Source: Comamonadaceae bacterium | Lineage (GTDB): Bacteria > Pseudomonadota > Gammaproteobacteria > Burkholderiales > Burkholderiaceae_C | Direction of reading: 5' to 3' | Assembly (NCBI GenBank): GCA_027488115.1 | Contig: JAIYCG010000001.1 | Location: 62,001-126,000, forward strand | DNA length: 64,000 nt | Shown: in pieces, positions 63,322 through 64,000 of the stretch | Position numbering within the stretch: the stretch's first letter is position 1 | How the letters are laid out: each line of letters begins with the position of its first letter | Notes under the pieces: model-generated | Seen by the model: the letters and a program-made list of their open reading frames with translations, nothing else | Databases searched by the model: none | What the model was told of the DNA's origin: nothing | Made by a program: the position numbers and the translations under genes

Positions 63322-63345
63322 GTCAGTTGGCCATTGAAAGTTAAA

Positions 63346-64000
63346 TTAGCTGGCTGGTTGAGCATCGTTCAATGCACACCAGATGGCTTGTGGCGTCATG
63401 GGCAGGTAGTCAATTTTGGCGCCCCGTGTAGATAAAGCATCGTTGACTGCACTTGCGATGGCAGCTGGGCTACCCAAATAACCTGCCTCACCAGACCCTT
63501 TTTGGCCAAACTCTGTGAGGGGTGATGGGGTGCAATGGTCAACAATGGTGATGGCAGGAACTTCTGCAGACGATGGCAGCAAATAATCCATGAAAGTGCC
63601 CGACAAAAGTTGACCCTCTGGAGAGAAAGCAAATTTTTCCATGAGCGCAGCACCCAAGCCATGCGCAATGCCACCATAAGTCATGCCATGCACGACATCT
63701 GGGCTGATCATGACCCCACAGTCGTGACCGCAGACGTATTTGCGCACGGTCACTTTGCAAGTGCCAGGATCGATGCTGACCAACACCACATGAGATTCGA
63801 AAGAATGACAGGGGTACATTTGAACTCGGCCATCTTCAGTGGGCAACATGCCGCCAGTAGGAACTTCCCAAACAAATTTTTCTTGAAGTCCAGGTTCCAT
63901 GCCTTCGGGCAGTTTGTGAAATTTGCGGTGCGCAATTTCTACCAAGGCATCCCAGGACAATTTTTTTTCAGGCTGGTTTTTGACTTGGACGTGACCGCCC
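63346..64000 (-). CDS. molybdopterin-binding hydroxylase large subunit, C-terminal part (CoxL/xanthine-dehydrogenase family), runs off right edge
   Basis: The minus strand is open from the right edge to the stop at 63346, giving about 218 C-terminal residues. Motifs typical of the large subunit of xanthine dehydrogenase/CO dehydrogenase-like enzymes are VSIDPGTCKVTVRKYVCGHD, HGMTYGGIAHGLGAALMEK, SGTFMDYLLPSSAEVP and the active-site glutamate region FGQKGSGEAGYLGSPAAI (Glu in GEAG). The enzyme class hydroxylates carbons of heteroaromatics or oxidises aldehydes and CO using Mo. As the CoxG-like gene follows in the operon, the full enzyme is probably present just outside the window. Its native substrate is unknown. 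Confidence 0.87.
   Translation of the reverse strand, partial: GGHVQVKNQPEKKLSWDALVEIAHRKFHKLPEGMEPGLQEKFVWEVPTGGMLPTEDGRVQMYPCHSFESHVVLVSIDPGTCKVTVRKYVCGHDCGVMISPDVVHGMTYGGIAHGLGAALMEKFAFSPEGQLLSGTFMDYLLPSSAEVPAITIVDHCTPSPLTEFGQKGSGEAGYLGSPAAIASAVNDALSTRGAKIDYLPMTPQAIWCALNDAQPAS

Noticed and set aside
1-64000. tRNA, rRNA, insertion sequences, prophage or CRISPR array
   Set aside because: I saw no tRNA-like cloverleaf ends, no transposase or integrase coding frames and no regularly spaced repeats; the only tandem repeat is the short one at 20741-20780.

Overview
The window reads as one continuous chromosomal stretch of a betaproteobacterium of the order Burkholderiales. It is probably close to Comamonadaceae, but I cannot fix the genus from sequence alone. 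Supporting signs are five Bug-type periplasmic solute receptors, small families common in this order (DUF3297, DUF1840, DUF2946), an AlkB/GMC alkane module, and moderate base composition (about half G+C by eye). Genes are densely packed on both strands. The largest gene-free gaps are about 250 bases. I see no rRNA, tRNA, insertion sequence, prophage or CRISPR array.

Layout: 1-11.9 kb holds a partial DUF1800 protein, two small genes, a Bug receptor, a class V aminotransferase, a 3-hydroxyisobutyrate-dehydrogenase-like enzyme, an MFS carrier, pyroglutamyl peptidase, a divergent alkane hydroxylase / GMC alcohol dehydrogenase pair, a second MFS carrier and an ACMSD-like amidohydrolase. 11.9-17.4 kb holds a Bug receptor, a nitroreductase, PurT and a large secreted hydrolase gene interrupted by one in-frame TGA at a probable cysteine position. 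17.4-22.6 kb looks like a copper-handling island: DUF2946 leader, PCu(A)C chaperone, TonB receptor, Cys-rich BNR-type protein and thioredoxin-like protein. 22.6-31.1 kb carries Bug receptors with a sulfatase, an MFS carrier, an alpha/beta hydrolase, an Ala/Lys-rich secreted peptide, a quinone-oxidoreductase-like enzyme and a transglutaminase-like protein.

31.2-33.9 kb is a translationally coupled selenium operon (selD, mnmH, then a TlpA-like thioredoxin). 34.1-47.6 kb suits scavenging of peptides and N-acyl compounds: a Bug receptor, a cupin, two M20 amidohydrolases, an M14-like deacylase, a complete five-gene oligopeptide ABC transporter and an FMN-binding glutamate-synthase-like protein. 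47.7-53.9 kb has a 4,5-dihydroxyphthalate-decarboxylase-like protein, a class II aldolase-like protein, an AroE-like protein, several small proteins and an isocitrate dehydrogenase with a remodelled cofactor site.

From 64 kb back to 53.9 kb runs a ten-gene minus-strand operon: a CoxL-like molybdenum hydroxylase (partial), an enol-lactonase-like hydrolase, an enoyl-CoA hydratase, a CoxG-like protein, two ABC-type receptors, a UbiD decarboxylase, a Rieske oxygenase, a class II aldolase-like protein and a Gfo/Idh/MocA oxidoreductase. It looks like a pathway for an aromatic or heteroaromatic carboxylate whose substrate is unknown. The observations most worth following are the TGA-interrupted hydrolase, the copper island with its leader and hairpin, the altered isocitrate dehydrogenase, and the UbiD/Rieske/CoxL operon.
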